Source of the DNA: Nitrospira sp.
GTDB taxonomy: Bacteria; Nitrospirota; Nitrospiria; Nitrospirales; Nitrospiraceae
DNA: 64,000 nt
Assembly: GCA_029194665.1 (NCBI GenBank)
Contig: JARFXO010000003.1
Span: 744,001-808,000, forward strand
Reading direction: 5' to 3'
A program made the translations under genes and the position numbers. Positions 9,401 to 18,211 of this stretch are shown in pieces. Each line of letters begins with the position of its first letter. The stretch's first letter is position 1. Under the pieces are notes generated by a model, which made no database searches, was not told the origin of the DNA, and worked only from the letters and a program-made list of their open reading frames with translations.

Positions 9401-9836
9401 CGATTGTCGGCGCGGAGGACATGAACGCTGCCTCATCGCCTGGTTTTCCCTCTCGTTGTTTTATCGACGCCCAACTGCGTTCTACGGCTTCTGCATCTTC
9501 GACTCCGCCTTGTCCGATGGCTCGAACGATTCCCTGAAGGCTTTCCGTGATGGTCCGCATCGAACCTACCGTTCGGTCCCATTCCGCTGAAAGAGTCGGT
9601 GTCGCTCGTTCAAGCAGCATCTCCAAGTATTCAGCCAGCTGCGCGACTCCGCTGAAGCCATACAGCGCAGCGGCTCCGCAAATACGATGGGCGACAATGT
9701 ATTGGTCGGCAAGGTCTTGAGGGGTGGGCACGGCACCGTCGGGAGGGTGCAATGCCTTAGTCAGGACATCCAGCCCATCCGATGCCTCAAGGACAAAAAT
9801 GCTGATGAGATTCTGCCGATCGAACTCCGAGCTCAT
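6477..9836 (-). CDS. Hybrid CheA kinase with three Hpt domains and a C-terminal receiver (ChpA/PilL-like)
   Basis: The 1119-residue protein is a chemotaxis-type histidine kinase. Hpt1 carries VAHRICGAAAL at about residue 50. Hpt2 and Hpt3 each carry AAHTLKGSAYTVGF or TAHTLKGSAYTVGF, near residues 200 and 365. A Pro/Ala-rich linker leads to the dimerisation and ATPase domains (HLVRNAVYHG, DDGAGLD, GRGVGLDVV), a CheW-like regulatory domain, and a receiver (LLLIDDSLSIRK, MILTDLEMP, YVSKPV). The layout matches ChpA/PilL of twitching-motility Chp systems, with fewer Hpt domains than Pseudomonas ChpA. The start has GAGGGACCG upstream. Hpt2 and Hpt3 are strongly alike and probably arose by duplication. 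Confidence 0.95.
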   Translation of the reverse strand: MSSEFDRQNLISIFVLEASDGLDVLTKALHPPDGAVPTPQDLADQYIVAHRICGAAALYGFSGVAQLAEYLEMLLERATPTLSAEWDRTVGSMRTITESLQGIVRAIGQGGVEDAEAVERSWASIKQREGKPGDEAAFMSSAPTIDDAYLLPVLDAEILSYFIPEAEEYLGTMDELIRVLSEKRDDADSIYRLFRAAHTLKGSAYTVGFQIIGDVARPMEDCMVAVQEHRLPLSNDLLGMLAKAGELIRLILRHEPANVQLLRHDLPLLLNRFSEVADSTAAAPAPTTPSDGPVRDSPIPVQCEPVVRAAGPTAELSDSYLIPDLDPEVFSYFIPEAQEYVELLEANLLRLDKEPLNRELIHQLFRTAHTLKGSAYTVGFQSIGDLIHHVEDFMGSVRDGSLNVLPGHTDLMLRTIDVVRVLMRRDLSKVDGTGQRFEAARTELRRLDQGAGRATTPAHQPADASRSANAGQPGDGVSRSQDDGVPNEKSREEREVIRVSHARLERLMNLVGELVIGRGRLEQRLRVLEELSQQVLVFKSRLVDSVQSFADKHTFSYQDTSSGSTASASQGLPVFGDFGSLELDKYDDFNILSRRIAEVTTDISESMSQLDGSIQSAHDEMTRLQHLTLLMRDEIARARMVPIGTPFTRFRRAVREIARASNKEVSLVTSGEQTEVDTGVVERLVDPLVHLVRNAVYHGIEPAADRIATGKPAVGTVYLHAAHRGNSVVIEVEDDGAGLDLEKIRAKAIKIGVAQSRQTQAMSDGDLFQLIFMPGFSTVDKVGEQAGRGVGLDVVKRVIEGMNGHIEVESEPGVGTKFTLNLPLTLLIATALFVRVGTEKYAIPLLSIQEVTMPTLSAVREEGNHKLLQLDEQVVELQSLHHLLRREPGGGDWTMPVVIVRTAAGPMGLAVDELLGRQEIVIKPLGPLKLLEHSLFGGATVDPEGRIVLVIDPSRLTSRGTKESTARIPFPKTTPLQEPSLLQEEISSHKSQEARLLLIDDSLSIRKFVGRMLESAGYPFDTAVDGEDGLRKASTTNYRMILTDLEMPKLNGFEVIQALRSGPETRQTPIVVMTTRARDKHRQMAMSLGANSYVSKPVDERMLLHEVERWIGKAPALRK

Positions 9837-9889
9837 CGGTCCCTCGTTACACCAGAAGGCTCTTCTCGCTCAGTGGATGAGGACGGTTC

Positions 9890-11779
9890 TCAGGCCAGCT
9901 TAAACTGGGATACCGAGGTAGTCAGACCTTCAGCCAACGTCACCATATCCTCTACCGTCGCACGTGCCGAATCGGTGGCCTTTTGTGTCGCTACGGCACC
10001 TCCGGTAAAGTCCTTGATTGAACGTCCGACCTGGTCGGTCGAAACTGATTGGGCAGCCGCCGACGCCGCTATACTTTGGGCAAGTTCTGCAGACCGTTGA
10101 GCAATCGTCGAAATTTCCTTAAACACATCGCCCGTACGCAAGGCCGAAGCCGACCCGGCCTCGACCGCTTGAGTTTCGTGCTCCATGGCAACGACCGCAT
10201 GCTGCGTTTCACTCTGGATGACCTTCACCAGGTCCGCGATCTCGCGTGTCGCCTGCGTCGAGCTTTCCGCAAGCTTCCGCACCTGATCCGCGACCACGGC
10301 GAAGCGCGCTCCGGCCTCACCTGCACCGGCGGCCTCAATGGCAGCGTTGAGGGCCAACAGGTTGGTTTGATTGGCGATATCCCGAATGGTCGATACGATT
10401 TGTGAAATTTCCAATGAACGGTCGCCGAGTGCCTTGATCTGTTTCGACATCCGTTGGACTGTCAATTGAATACGCTGCATATCTTGAACCGTTTCCTGCA
10501 CCGCGAGCCGGCCGGATTCGGTGGCCTGTAAGGCTTGGCGGGCCGCTTCGGACGACGCTCCCGCGGTCTCGGTCACTTGGCGCATCGACGACGCCAGTAG
10601 TTCGACCGCACCGAGCGCCTTGATCGATTCGTCAGCTTGGTGTTTGGCGGTTCCAGCCATCAGCCCGGCATTGTCCCTCAGCTTGCTCGCAGAGGTATTG
10701 ACACGTTCCGCTGCCTGGCGCACTTGCTTCATCAACTGTGAAAAGCGTTGAATCATGAGATTGAATCCGTCCGCCAGATTTCCAAACATATCGGCCGTCA
10801 CTTCACCGCGCTTGGTCAAATCACCTTTTCCGACATCTGAGACCAACACAAGAAACTGCACGAGTTGTTTTTGCATCCGGTCCCGCTCTTCTTCCGTCGA
10901 AACCAGGGTCGTGATTCGATCCAACATGATGTTGAACGCCTTGGCCATATGACCGATTTCATCGTCGCTTTCCAATCTTGCACGGGCGCGCAAATTTCCA
11001 GCAGCAGCCTGTGTGGCGACGTCGGCTACATGGATGATGTCTTTTACAATGCTGCGCGCGAGGAAATATCCTATCGCGATCGCCAGGAGGAGTGCCGCAA
11101 CTGCTGCACCGAGCATGACCTTGGTAAGGTGTACAGCCAGGCGTTGCCCACCATCATTCAATTCGCTCGCCAAGTCTCGAATGAGTTGCGCCATCCATTG
11201 GAAGCGCCATATCGATCGGCCGTGCCACAAAGCCACTTCAGTTGACAGCAGCGTGAGTCCCAGCTCCCTCATCGACTGCCGTTGCTCCTCCGTGAGCGAG
11301 GGGTCAAAACTATCGTTCAACGCTCCCACCGCGGTTTCAGCGGACGCAAAGTATTCTCTCAACGCAAAAATGAGGACATCCACCTCCTGTCCGTCACGGC
11401 GGCCATCCACCGTCTCGTGCGTGGCGAACGGCCGATACGTCTCAATCGGCGTCATAGTGCGCCTCTTCAATTCGGCGAGGGGAATGATGGCCTCGTCGAA
11501 ATCACTCTTTTGTCGCTGTTCCGCAACGCTTAACAACGCATTGTGATAGAGGCTGAGGTTGGTGCTACTCACCGCGACGTGCGAAACCCCCACGGTTGAT
11601 TCGGCATAAATGGAACTCAGCTGGCCCTTCAACTGGCTGAGACCCATCAGACTGATCAGACCAATTGCCATCATGGCGACAATGATGAAGGAAAACCCGA
11701 TAAGGATCTTTTGCAGGGCTTTCAGGTTTTTAAACCATGCACGAAGCGACCATTTCCATGTCTTTCTAACCTTCGCCAT
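9890..11779 (-). CDS. Methyl-accepting chemotaxis protein (PilJ-like)
   Basis: The protein has two transmembrane segments ([19 protein letters not shown] near residue 25 and [17 protein letters not shown] near residue 225) around a roughly 180-residue periplasmic helical sensor. HAMP domains follow, then a signalling hairpin whose tip reads [20 protein letters not shown]. The start at 11779 ([10 protein letters not shown]) was chosen because AGGAGG lies six bases before it. The operon has no CheR or CheB methylation enzymes, so adaptation must be supplied elsewhere or be absent. It feeds the CheA encoded directly downstream. Confidence 0.95.
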   Translation of the reverse strand: MAKVRKTWKWSLRAWFKNLKALQKILIGFSFIIVAMMAIGLISLMGLSQLKGQLSSIYAESTVGVSHVAVSSTNLSLYHNALLSVAEQRQKSDFDEAIIPLAELKRRTMTPIETYRPFATHETVDGRRDGQEVDVLIFALREYFASAETAVGALNDSFDPSLTEEQRQSMRELGLTLLSTEVALWHGRSIWRFQWMAQLIRDLASELNDGGQRLAVHLTKVMLGAAVAALLLAIAIGYFLARSIVKDIIHVADVATQAAAGNLRARARLESDDEIGHMAKAFNIMLDRITTLVSTEEERDRMQKQLVQFLVLVSDVGKGDLTKRGEVTADMFGNLADGFNLMIQRFSQLMKQVRQAAERVNTSASKLRDNAGLMAGTAKHQADESIKALGAVELLASSMRQVTETAGASSEAARQALQATESGRLAVQETVQDMQRIQLTVQRMSKQIKALGDRSLEISQIVSTIRDIANQTNLLALNAAIEAAGAGEAGARFAVVADQVRKLAESSTQATREIADLVKVIQSETQHAVVAMEHETQAVEAGSASALRTGDVFKEISTIAQRSAELAQSIAASAAAQSVSTDQVGRSIKDFTGGAVATQKATDSARATVEDMVTLAEGLTTSVSQFKLA

Positions 11780-11812
11780 GATTGTCCTCCTGCTCACTGC
11801 TCGTGATGGGGC

Positions 11813-12355
11813 TTACCTTGCCGGCACAATCGTTCCACAATATGACGCGATGGATTGGTCACTAGCCGTTCCTTCTATGGACGCCAACAGCCGTGACATT
11901 TCCAATATGGCGCTCAGTTTCTTCTCTGTTTTGAAGGACCTCGATAACAAGGGCGGTGTTTCGGTCGCAGTATGAATCGAGGGAGCCACTAGATCGTCGG
12001 AGTGGATGGTGCCAATCTCCGGTACATCCTCGACCAGTATACCGACCTGTTGAGTCGCGTGACGAACAACTACCGCATATTTCGGAAGGACGGAAACCGA
12101 TACGCCCAAGGCAGCCCTCACATCCACAAGCGGGATGATGGTTCCACGTAGATTGGTGACACCGACCAGCGAAGCAGGCATACCTGGTACAGGCGTGATC
12201 GACTCTGGCTCGAAGACCTCGAGAACTTGGCGTAAGTCTATGGCGAAGGTTTTCCCTCCCAAGGTGATCAGGCAAACCCTCAATGATTCTGTGGATTTCT
12301 GCTGTTCTAGGGCTGAGTCTGAATGAAGTTGAGGCAACTCATCTATGGAAATCAT
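11813..12355 (-). CDS. cheW: CheW coupling protein
   Basis: This is the most canonical CheW of the operon. The 180 residues contain VCLITLGGKTFAIDL, then GVTNLRGTIIPLVDVR, which is the conserved receptor and kinase contact region, and VGILVEDVPEIG. It lies 33 bp upstream of the chemoreceptor gene and downstream of the CheY-like gene. The order CheY-CheW-MCP-CheA resembles pilG/H-pilI-pilJ-chpA clusters. The C-terminal 50 residues extend past the CheW fold. Confidence 0.92.
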   Translation of the reverse strand: MISIDELPQLHSDSALEQQKSTESLRVCLITLGGKTFAIDLRQVLEVFEPESITPVPGMPASLVGVTNLRGTIIPLVDVRAALGVSVSVLPKYAVVVRHATQQVGILVEDVPEIGTIHSDDLVAPSIHTATETPPLLSRSFKTEKKLSAILEMSRLLASIEGTASDQSIASYCGTIVPAR

Positions 12356-12385
12356 CGCTTCGCGGTTCCGGCAGTATCGGTTTTC

Positions 12386-12748
12386 TCAGCGCAGTGCAAG
12401 TTTCACCGCTTGCAGAAGGTCTTCTGATTTGAAGGGCTTCACCACATGTCCATTGGCCCCCTGTTGCTGCCCCCAGAACTTGTCACTTTCCTGTCCTTTC
12501 GAGGTGCAGAGCACGATCGGAATGCTCTTGAAGCGGGCATCGCTTTTCAAATCCCTACATGCCTGAAATCCGTTCCGACCAGGCATGACCACATCCAAAA
12601 CGATGAGGTCCGGTTTTTCAGAGACCACCTTCTCCTCCAACCCATCCGCAGTTGTGAACGATACAACTGTGTGTTGGGCAGCTTTAAGGTACGACTCGAT
12701 CAACTGCAGTTCCGCGTACGAGTCATCGACAAGCATGATTTTGCTCAT
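12386..12748 (-). CDS. CheY/PilH-like single-domain response regulator
   Basis: The 120-residue protein is a stand-alone receiver: MSKIMLVDDSYAE carries the acidic pair, LIVLDVVMPGRNGF the phosphorylated Asp, and HVVKPF the conserved Lys. It resembles PilH/PilG more than flagellar CheY and has no output domain. A purine-rich GAAGGGAAGAGG lies before the ATG. It is the first clear gene of the chemosensory operon. It probably shuttles phosphate from the CheA to a pilus motor or acts as a phosphate sink. Confidence 0.92.
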   Translation of the reverse strand: MSKIMLVDDSYAELQLIESYLKAAQHTVVSFTTADGLEEKVVSEKPDLIVLDVVMPGRNGFQACRDLKSDARFKSIPIVLCTSKGQESDKFWGQQQGANGHVVKPFKSEDLLQAVKLALR

Positions 12749-13133
12749 ACACCTCTTCCCTTCCCTTCAACAGATGTTGCCGCTGTCCTCAATGCAGCGC
12801 CATCACCCCACCGATTGCACAGCCGGTTCTCCTCCTTCTCTTGTCTGTTGTGCATGTCAGCCGAGGCGTACACGCTGCTTTGGTTCTTAGGCACACCGGT
12901 GTGCGGCATCAGCGACATTCTCGCGTGCGAGCATCTCTCCCTATCCCTGCATTGCCGATTCGCGCTGTTCTCAAGCAGTGTAACCACTTGCTGATAGTTG
13001 GCAAGAAAACGGTGAATATCGGCACTCCTTTGGAGAAATTGGAGCAGATACCGGCGCGGGAATCCGTGGAACCATGCTGGGAAGGAACGAGACGACAAAT
13101 GTCGAGAGGGGTTACTTTGCTTCCTGCCGGAAA
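12749..13133 (-). other. Gene-free stretch upstream of the chemosensory operon, with a 14-bp palindrome
   Basis: These 385 bp separate the end of cobQ from the CheY-like gene. Frames of about 110 codons are open on both strands, but their products have no recognisable domain and neither looks like a real protein. A perfect palindrome GCACACCGGTGTGC sits at 12891-12904. The stretch probably holds the promoter of the che operon; I could not identify convincing -35 and -10 boxes. Confidence 0.45.
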
Positions 13134-14675
13134 TTATTGGTGGAGATATCCGATGAGGCGGGTCAAATCGAGGTTATGAGCGACGTGATCAGCCCAGCGA
13201 TCAAGTTCACCCCGTGATCGTACCGTGACTGTCCTTGAGACGAGCTCGTCGAGAGGCGGAAGCCCTTTCCTCACACGAGCACGATTGAGCCAGACTCGGC
13301 GAAAGCCAGGCTCATCAAACACTCCATGGATATACGTGCCCCACACAAGGCCGTCTTTTCGAACGGCTCCATCGAACTCTGCTTCGCTCGCGGGGATCAA
13401 TAGGCGGGCTTCCTCACCCAGTACTGAATGGCAGCGAACACTAAAACATGGAAGTTCGTTCACCCGTCGCGTGACGCCCATGTGGATCTGATACCCACGG
13501 ACCACGATCTTCTTTCGCGCGAAGACGCCCTCCGCGCTTGCTTCGACTTGTGTGGTGCGCTTGACTTGCTTGAGCTCAGTTTCGGTATTCAAGTAGCCCA
13601 ATCCACAGCTTGTACCGCCTTGCTCGACCTCGTGAGGATCTGAAATCCAGCGACCGAGCATTTGATAGCCACCACAAACACCGATCAGTTCGCGACGACT
13701 CTGTAGATGGTTGTCCAGCACGGGGACATATCCTGCTTCCTTCAAGTAGGAAAGGTCTGCCAACGTATTCTTGCTCCCTGGGATCATCACGATGTCGGCT
13801 TCGGCCAGCATCGAGGGTGAAATCACATACTTCAATGCGACATCTGCTTCAGACGCCACAATATTGAAATCGGTAAAGTTGCTCATATGCGGCAGTACAA
13901 TGACGGCAACATTGAGTCGGTCGGATGCAAAGCCTACTCGTAAGTTCCGATCGAGATCGAGGCTATCTTCTTGATCGAGCATCAGATCGCGGAGAAACGG
14001 GACAACTCCCAAGACGGGCAGCCCGCTTCGTGCTTCCAAGAACTTCACCCCATCAGCGAATAGCCTGGCATCACCACGGAATTTATTGACGATGATCCCC
14101 CGAACCCTGGTGCGTTCGTCCGGGTCCAGCAAATCTAACGTTCCAAGAACTTGCGCAAACACCCCACCCCGATCGATATCGGCAACCAGTACGACCTGCG
14201 CATCAGCCAATTTGGCAACCGGCCAATTGACCAGATCATGCGCGCGGAGATTGACTTCCGCTGCACTCCCGGCTCCTTCGATGACGAGCACGTCGTACTG
14301 ATTTGCCAATCGAGCGTAGCTTTCTTCGACCACAGACCAGAGCCCTCGTCGTCCGTCGAAGTACGTCGATGCCTCACGTTTCCCACACAGCTTTCCCAGG
14401 ACAACCACCTGTGAGCAGTTGTCGGATTCCGGCTTGAGGAGGATCGGATTCATGTCAACATGTGGTGGAATACCGCACGCCGCTGCTTGCAGAGCCTGAG
14501 CTCTACCGATTTCGCGGCCCTCAGGAGTGACAAACGAATTCAACGACATGTTTTGGGCTTTGAATGGTGCGACACGAACACCAGTACGATAAAGCAGACG
14601 ACAGATTGCGGCTGTGATCAAACTCTTCCCCACATCTGAGCCGGTACCGAGGATTGCGAGCGCTCGCGCCTTCAT
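13134..14675 (-). CDS. cobQ: Cobyric acid synthase
   Basis: The enzyme amidates the b, d, e and g side chains of adenosylcobyrinic acid a,c-diamide using glutamine and ATP. The N-terminal P-loop-like dethiobiotin-synthetase fold reads LAILGTGSDVGKS, and the C-terminal class I amidotransferase domain has the catalytic nucleophile in IGVCGGYQMLG and a histidine in YIHGVFD. The start at 14675 (MKARALAILG) overlaps the stop of cbiZ as ATGA, which favours it over the longer frame starting at 14726. Length (513 residues) is normal for CobQ/CbiP. It is the last gene of the cobalamin operon. Confidence 0.95.
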   Translation of the reverse strand: MKARALAILGTGSDVGKSLITAAICRLLYRTGVRVAPFKAQNMSLNSFVTPEGREIGRAQALQAAACGIPPHVDMNPILLKPESDNCSQVVVLGKLCGKREASTYFDGRRGLWSVVEESYARLANQYDVLVIEGAGSAAEVNLRAHDLVNWPVAKLADAQVVLVADIDRGGVFAQVLGTLDLLDPDERTRVRGIIVNKFRGDARLFADGVKFLEARSGLPVLGVVPFLRDLMLDQEDSLDLDRNLRVGFASDRLNVAVIVLPHMSNFTDFNIVASEADVALKYVISPSMLAEADIVMIPGSKNTLADLSYLKEAGYVPVLDNHLQSRRELIGVCGGYQMLGRWISDPHEVEQGGTSCGLGYLNTETELKQVKRTTQVEASAEGVFARKKIVVRGYQIHMGVTRRVNELPCFSVRCHSVLGEEARLLIPASEAEFDGAVRKDGLVWGTYIHGVFDEPGFRRVWLNRARVRKGLPPLDELVSRTVTVRSRGELDRWADHVAHNLDLTRLIGYLHQ

Positions 14676-15397
14676 TGGTGCAGCTTCTGCCACTTCTTTG
14701 CCATGGCTAAGCCGCGGGAGACACAAGCGGAGACCGCTCTTCCGACCAGCGCGCCGAAAATCGTGTGGGTCCCGCTGTAGGTATGCAGCGGTCCCTCACC
14801 GCGCAGGCAGCACGCAATGACCACCGCATCGGTACCGGTCCCAGTCGCAAGGTCTCTCCCTTTCCAACTCGGTATGGCATGGTCGCGCAAGACGCCTGTC
14901 TTTGTCTCCGTGGCAACCTGCACCACTCCAACCATGGCTGAAGTTGAGAGACTACCATTCGTGATGAGGATGAGATTGATCGTTCCCATTCTCGCCGAAC
15001 GTCTGTCCTTTCGATGAACGAGATACTGTGGCCACTCTCCGGCACGGACCGCATTCGTGACGCCGACCGTGGCAAAACATTCTACCCAGAGTTCGTCTGC
15101 CGAAACTCGGGACGTGACCAGCTGTGTCATCGGGACGGCGGTCATGAGTCCGACAGTGCAGGATCCGACCTTGAGCTGTGAAGCCAGCTTTCGTAAGCAA
15201 CGAGCTGGATCGGGGAAATGCCCATTCATACCAGGGTTCGCATCCACTTGATGATTGATGATGTGTGAGGCAGACCTGAATCCACCACCTTGCGGGGCGG
15301 ATGAAAGGACACGCCTCCGACCTCCGAGATTGATCACGAGCGTCTGTCCGATCACTTGATGCCGAGTGCTGACCTGAGTGGTAGCTTCCTTCATCAC
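14672..15397 (-). CDS. cbiZ: Adenosylcobinamide amidohydrolase CbiZ
   Basis: CbiZ hydrolyses the aminopropanol side chain of adenosylcobinamide to give adenosylcobyric acid, so that salvaged corrinoids can be rebuilt with a different lower ligand. Family features seen include NLGGRRRVLSSAPQGGGF, LMTAVPM, the central GVTNAVRAG and the glycine-rich TGTGTDAVVIA. Length (241 residues) is normal. It overlaps cobD upstream and cobQ downstream by a few bases each. Together with btuB, btuFCD and bluB it indicates corrinoid remodelling rather than simple uptake. Confidence 0.9.
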   Translation of the reverse strand: MMKEATTQVSTRHQVIGQTLVINLGGRRRVLSSAPQGGGFRSASHIINHQVDANPGMNGHFPDPARCLRKLASQLKVGSCTVGLMTAVPMTQLVTSRVSADELWVECFATVGVTNAVRAGEWPQYLVHRKDRRSARMGTINLILITNGSLSTSAMVGVVQVATETKTGVLRDHAIPSWKGRDLATGTGTDAVVIACCLRGEGPLHTYSGTHTIFGALVGRAVSACVSRGLAMAKKWQKLHQ

Positions 15398-16506
15398 GAC
15401 GCTTCGTGGTGAAGCAGATTCGACAAAACTTGGATGAGCCTGTCATTCTCTTGTGGGGATCGTACGGCAAGCCGGATCGAACGAGCGTTGCATCCTGGAA
15501 CGGATGAACAATCGCGAATCAACAGCCCCTCATTGCGCAACTGCCCGCTCACTTCACGCGCGTTTCGGCCACGAGGCAACTCCATAAGGAAATAATTGGC
15601 GTGCGTCGGCATCACTGAACAGCCGGGCAAGGCAGCAAGCAGTTTTCCAAACCGTTCTCGTTCTTTCGCCATAAACTGCATGCTCTTTCGAGCATGGGTC
15701 GAATCCTCCAAGGCCGCGAGCGCGGCTACCTGCCCCAGGGCATTTACTGACCATGGCGGTACTTGCCTACGTAACAACTCGATCACGGGAGGCTGTGCAA
15801 CTGCGTATCCGATCCGCAAACCTGGTAAGGCGTAGAACTTGGTCAGGCTACGCAAGATCACGACACGCGGCCATGAGGACGCTTGGGGAATGAATGACCG
15901 TTCTGGGCAATAATCGACAAACGCTTCATCGATCATCAACCACAGGCCACGTCGTTGAACGACTCGTGCCAATCGCCGAACCTCATCGACAGAGCATGCT
16001 TGCCCACTAGGACTATTGGGGTTGCAGAGCATGACTCCATGGAAGGCGTCCGATCCATTCCGCTTCTGCTCTATCAGACGGCAGAGGCCATCGATCGGTT
16101 GCGCGTATTGCTCGGCGCGCACAGCCGATACAGCGCTGATACGCCCACCGATTCGTGTCATCGCTGCTGCATACTCGGAAAAAGTGGGTTGCACTACTAG
16201 GAGATGTTGTATCCGGAGTGCGCGAGGAAGCGCATCGATCAATTCCGTCGAGCCGTTTCCTACAACAATGTGCGCCGGAGATCGTTGCCACAACCTGGCA
16301 AGCGCCTGACGTAGTTCCCAACAATCCGGGTCTGGATAATGAGTCAGGAGGTGACGAGCGTTAGTGATGGCACGCCGGACGCGTGGGGATGGCCCCAGTG
16401 GATTGATACTGGCACTAAAGTCAATGAGCTTGGTGAGGTCTCGGCCAAGTTCACGCGACGCTGCGTAAATATTGCCGCCATGCACTTGACGCTTCAGACG
16501 AGCCAC
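15394..16506 (-). CDS. cobD: Threonine-phosphate decarboxylase (PLP-dependent)
   Basis: This class I aminotransferase-fold enzyme makes (R)-1-amino-2-propanol O-2-phosphate, the linker between corrin ring and nucleotide loop. Seen are HGGNIYAAS, FSASINPLGPS, CNPNSPSGQ, the aspartate motif MIDEAFVDY and the pyridoxal-phosphate lysine in LRSLTKFYALPGLRIGY. A GTG at 16506 (VARLKRQVHGGN) fits the family N-terminus and has TAGGAAC upstream. It overlaps the end of cbiB by 13 bp. The longer frame from 16593 would overlap cbiB by 100 bp and adds a cysteine-rich stretch with no counterpart in the family. Confidence 0.92.
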   Translation of the reverse strand: MARLKRQVHGGNIYAASRELGRDLTKLIDFSASINPLGPSPRVRRAITNARHLLTHYPDPDCWELRQALARLWQRSPAHIVVGNGSTELIDALPRALRIQHLLVVQPTFSEYAAAMTRIGGRISAVSAVRAEQYAQPIDGLCRLIEQKRNGSDAFHGVMLCNPNSPSGQACSVDEVRRLARVVQRRGLWLMIDEAFVDYCPERSFIPQASSWPRVVILRSLTKFYALPGLRIGYAVAQPPVIELLRRQVPPWSVNALGQVAALAALEDSTHARKSMQFMAKERERFGKLLAALPGCSVMPTHANYFLMELPRGRNAREVSGQLRNEGLLIRDCSSVPGCNARSIRLAVRSPQENDRLIQVLSNLLHHEAS

Positions 16507-17450
16507 GCCGTTCCTACCGCAAGGATGACACCCAGAAGACAGGCGACAATCATAATCCGAGATGCGATCGTAAGATCCATCAAAACAAGCCAACGAGTGC
16601 CTGTTCCGATCACTGGCCGTTCGTGAGGCACGCCATCATAATAATTGATCCCTCCCAATTGAATGCCCAACGAGCCGGCCATCGCTGCCTCCGGCCGTCC
16701 GCTGTTCGGACTAGGATGTTTCCCGCCGTCACGCCACAATATATGCCATCCCGTTCTGATAGGCGCACCGCCGCCCATGACCAGGCCGGCAGCCAGGAGA
16801 ATAAGGACGGCAGATAGACGGGCTGGGATCCAGTTGGCCACGTCATCCAACCGAGCGGAGGCCCAGCCGAAATCGATATACCGTTCGTCCTTGTGACCGA
16901 TCATAGAATCCATTGTGTTCACCGCTTTGTAGGCAAGCGCGAGAGGCGCTCCACCTACGACAAGATAAAACAACGGCGCAATGATCCCGTCATTCGTGCT
17001 TTCAGCCGTTGTTTCAATCGTTGCCCGAACAACTTCCTCTTCCGATAACCGCTCAGTATCCCGCCCGACAATCCTAGTGAGAGCGTGACGAGCGCCAGTG
17101 AGGTCGCCCTGTTCAAGTCGCCTCCTTACCTCACGAACGTGATCCCACAAATCGCGACCGGCAAGTGTGGTCCACCCCATGGCGATCGACAAGAGGCTTC
17201 CGAACCACCAGGCTATACCCTCAGCCATGGTGACGGCTTCGCGAGAGAGAGCGAACACACCCAATGGCAAACCGAGAGCCAGCAAGACACCGTATGCACG
17301 TAAGGCGTAGGAATAACGACAGACTTTTCTGGCGTTTTTATCGCACCAGGTAATCACTGTCCCCATTGCGCGAACGGGATGGGGAAACCATTGAGGATCC
17401 CCTGCAACGGCATCGACACCTGCTGCGAGGAGGAGCTCGCTTCCTGTCAT
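16494..17450 (-). CDS. cbiB: Adenosylcobinamide-phosphate synthase
   Basis: An integral membrane protein that joins aminopropanol phosphate to adenosylcobyric acid. Motifs include LAAGVDAVAGDPQWFPHPVR at the N-terminus, TIETTAESTNDGIIAPLFY and AYKAVNTMDSMIGHK, all typical of CbiB (called CobD in aerobic nomenclature). About five hydrophobic segments are visible. The start at 17450 (MTGSELLLA) overlaps the cobS stop as ATGA and is preferred to the frame beginning at 17555. Length (318 residues) is standard. Confidence 0.94.
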   Translation of the reverse strand: MTGSELLLAAGVDAVAGDPQWFPHPVRAMGTVITWCDKNARKVCRYSYALRAYGVLLALGLPLGVFALSREAVTMAEGIAWWFGSLLSIAMGWTTLAGRDLWDHVREVRRRLEQGDLTGARHALTRIVGRDTERLSEEEVVRATIETTAESTNDGIIAPLFYLVVGGAPLALAYKAVNTMDSMIGHKDERYIDFGWASARLDDVANWIPARLSAVLILLAAGLVMGGGAPIRTGWHILWRDGGKHPSPNSGRPEAAMAGSLGIQLGGINYYDGVPHERPVIGTGTRWLVLMDLTIASRIMIVACLLGVILAVGTAWLV

Positions 17451-18211
17451 GACAGGACGAGCACCAGCGGAACGATGAGCAAGAAAAGGATCTCCACAAG
17501 TTCGTTCGTCGCCCCTAACGTATCCCCCGTAATCCCACCGAACAAGGTTCGACAACCTGCTTGAACCATAACGATCACGGCGCTACCGCCAACAAGTATT
17601 GCTACTGTCCCGGAGATACCGAACGCCAGCATGAGCGCTGTGGCAAGTACCAATGTCGATCCCAGCACGTGAAGGAAGGACAAATGAACGAGGAACGGCG
17701 CCGCCAAGCCTCCCTCTGTCCTTGCATAAGGAGACAGCCAGGCCAAGATGACCATCGCCCAACGGCCGAGCGCCGGCATACAGACAAGAGCCGGCACTCG
17801 GAGGGGATGTGGGAGGGCCATGAGCGCTGCATAGCGGAGGATCAACGACAAAAACAGGCCGGTCGCTCCGATCGCCCCGATCCTCGGGTCACGCATGATA
17901 GCGAGGCGAGCAGCCGATGTTCTGCCACCGGCAATCCCGTCAAGCGTGTCAGCCAGGCCGTCCTGATGTAACCCTCGAGTGAAGGCAATGAGCAGCACGA
18001 TCAATAATACATTCACGACTTCTGACGCAAACAGCTTCGTCAGCACCGCGTCCGCCAGTGCTAATGTCCCACCGATCAGAAGACCGACGGTGGAATACCA
18101 GGCCATCGATGAGGCCAACTCCATCGCCGTTGGCTCGTGATGGCTCCGACTGAGCGGAACCGCAGTCAAAAAGTGCCATGCGAAGAGGAACGGCCGAACC
18201 AGGGTCGTCAT
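17447..18211 (-). CDS. cobS: Adenosylcobinamide-GDP ribazoletransferase (cobalamin synthase)
   Basis: A membrane enzyme that joins adenosylcobinamide-GDP to alpha-ribazole to form adenosylcobalamin. The conserved motif FTRGLHQDGLADTLDG, followed by RLAIMRDPRIGAIGATG, is diagnostic of CobS. Six to seven hydrophobic helices follow. Length (254 residues) is normal. It overlaps cobT by 4 bp and cbiB by 4 bp, so the genes are translationally coupled. Confidence 0.95.
   Translation of the reverse strand: MTTLVRPFLFAWHFLTAVPLSRSHHEPTAMELASSMAWYSTVGLLIGGTLALADAVLTKLFASEVVNVLLIVLLIAFTRGLHQDGLADTLDGIAGGRTSAARLAIMRDPRIGAIGATGLFLSLILRYAALMALPHPLRVPALVCMPALGRWAMVILAWLSPYARTEGGLAAPFLVHLSFLHVLGSTLVLATALMLAFGISGTVAILVGGSAVIVMVQAGCRTLFGGITGDTLGATNELVEILFLLIVPLVLVLS

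Noticed and set aside
12745-13098. A 117-codon minus-strand frame overlapping the start of the CheY-like gene by ATGA
   Set aside because: Although the overlap looks operon-like, the product has no recognisable domain, unusual Arg/Ser/Gln composition, and conflicts with an equally long frame on the other strand. It could still be a small gene.
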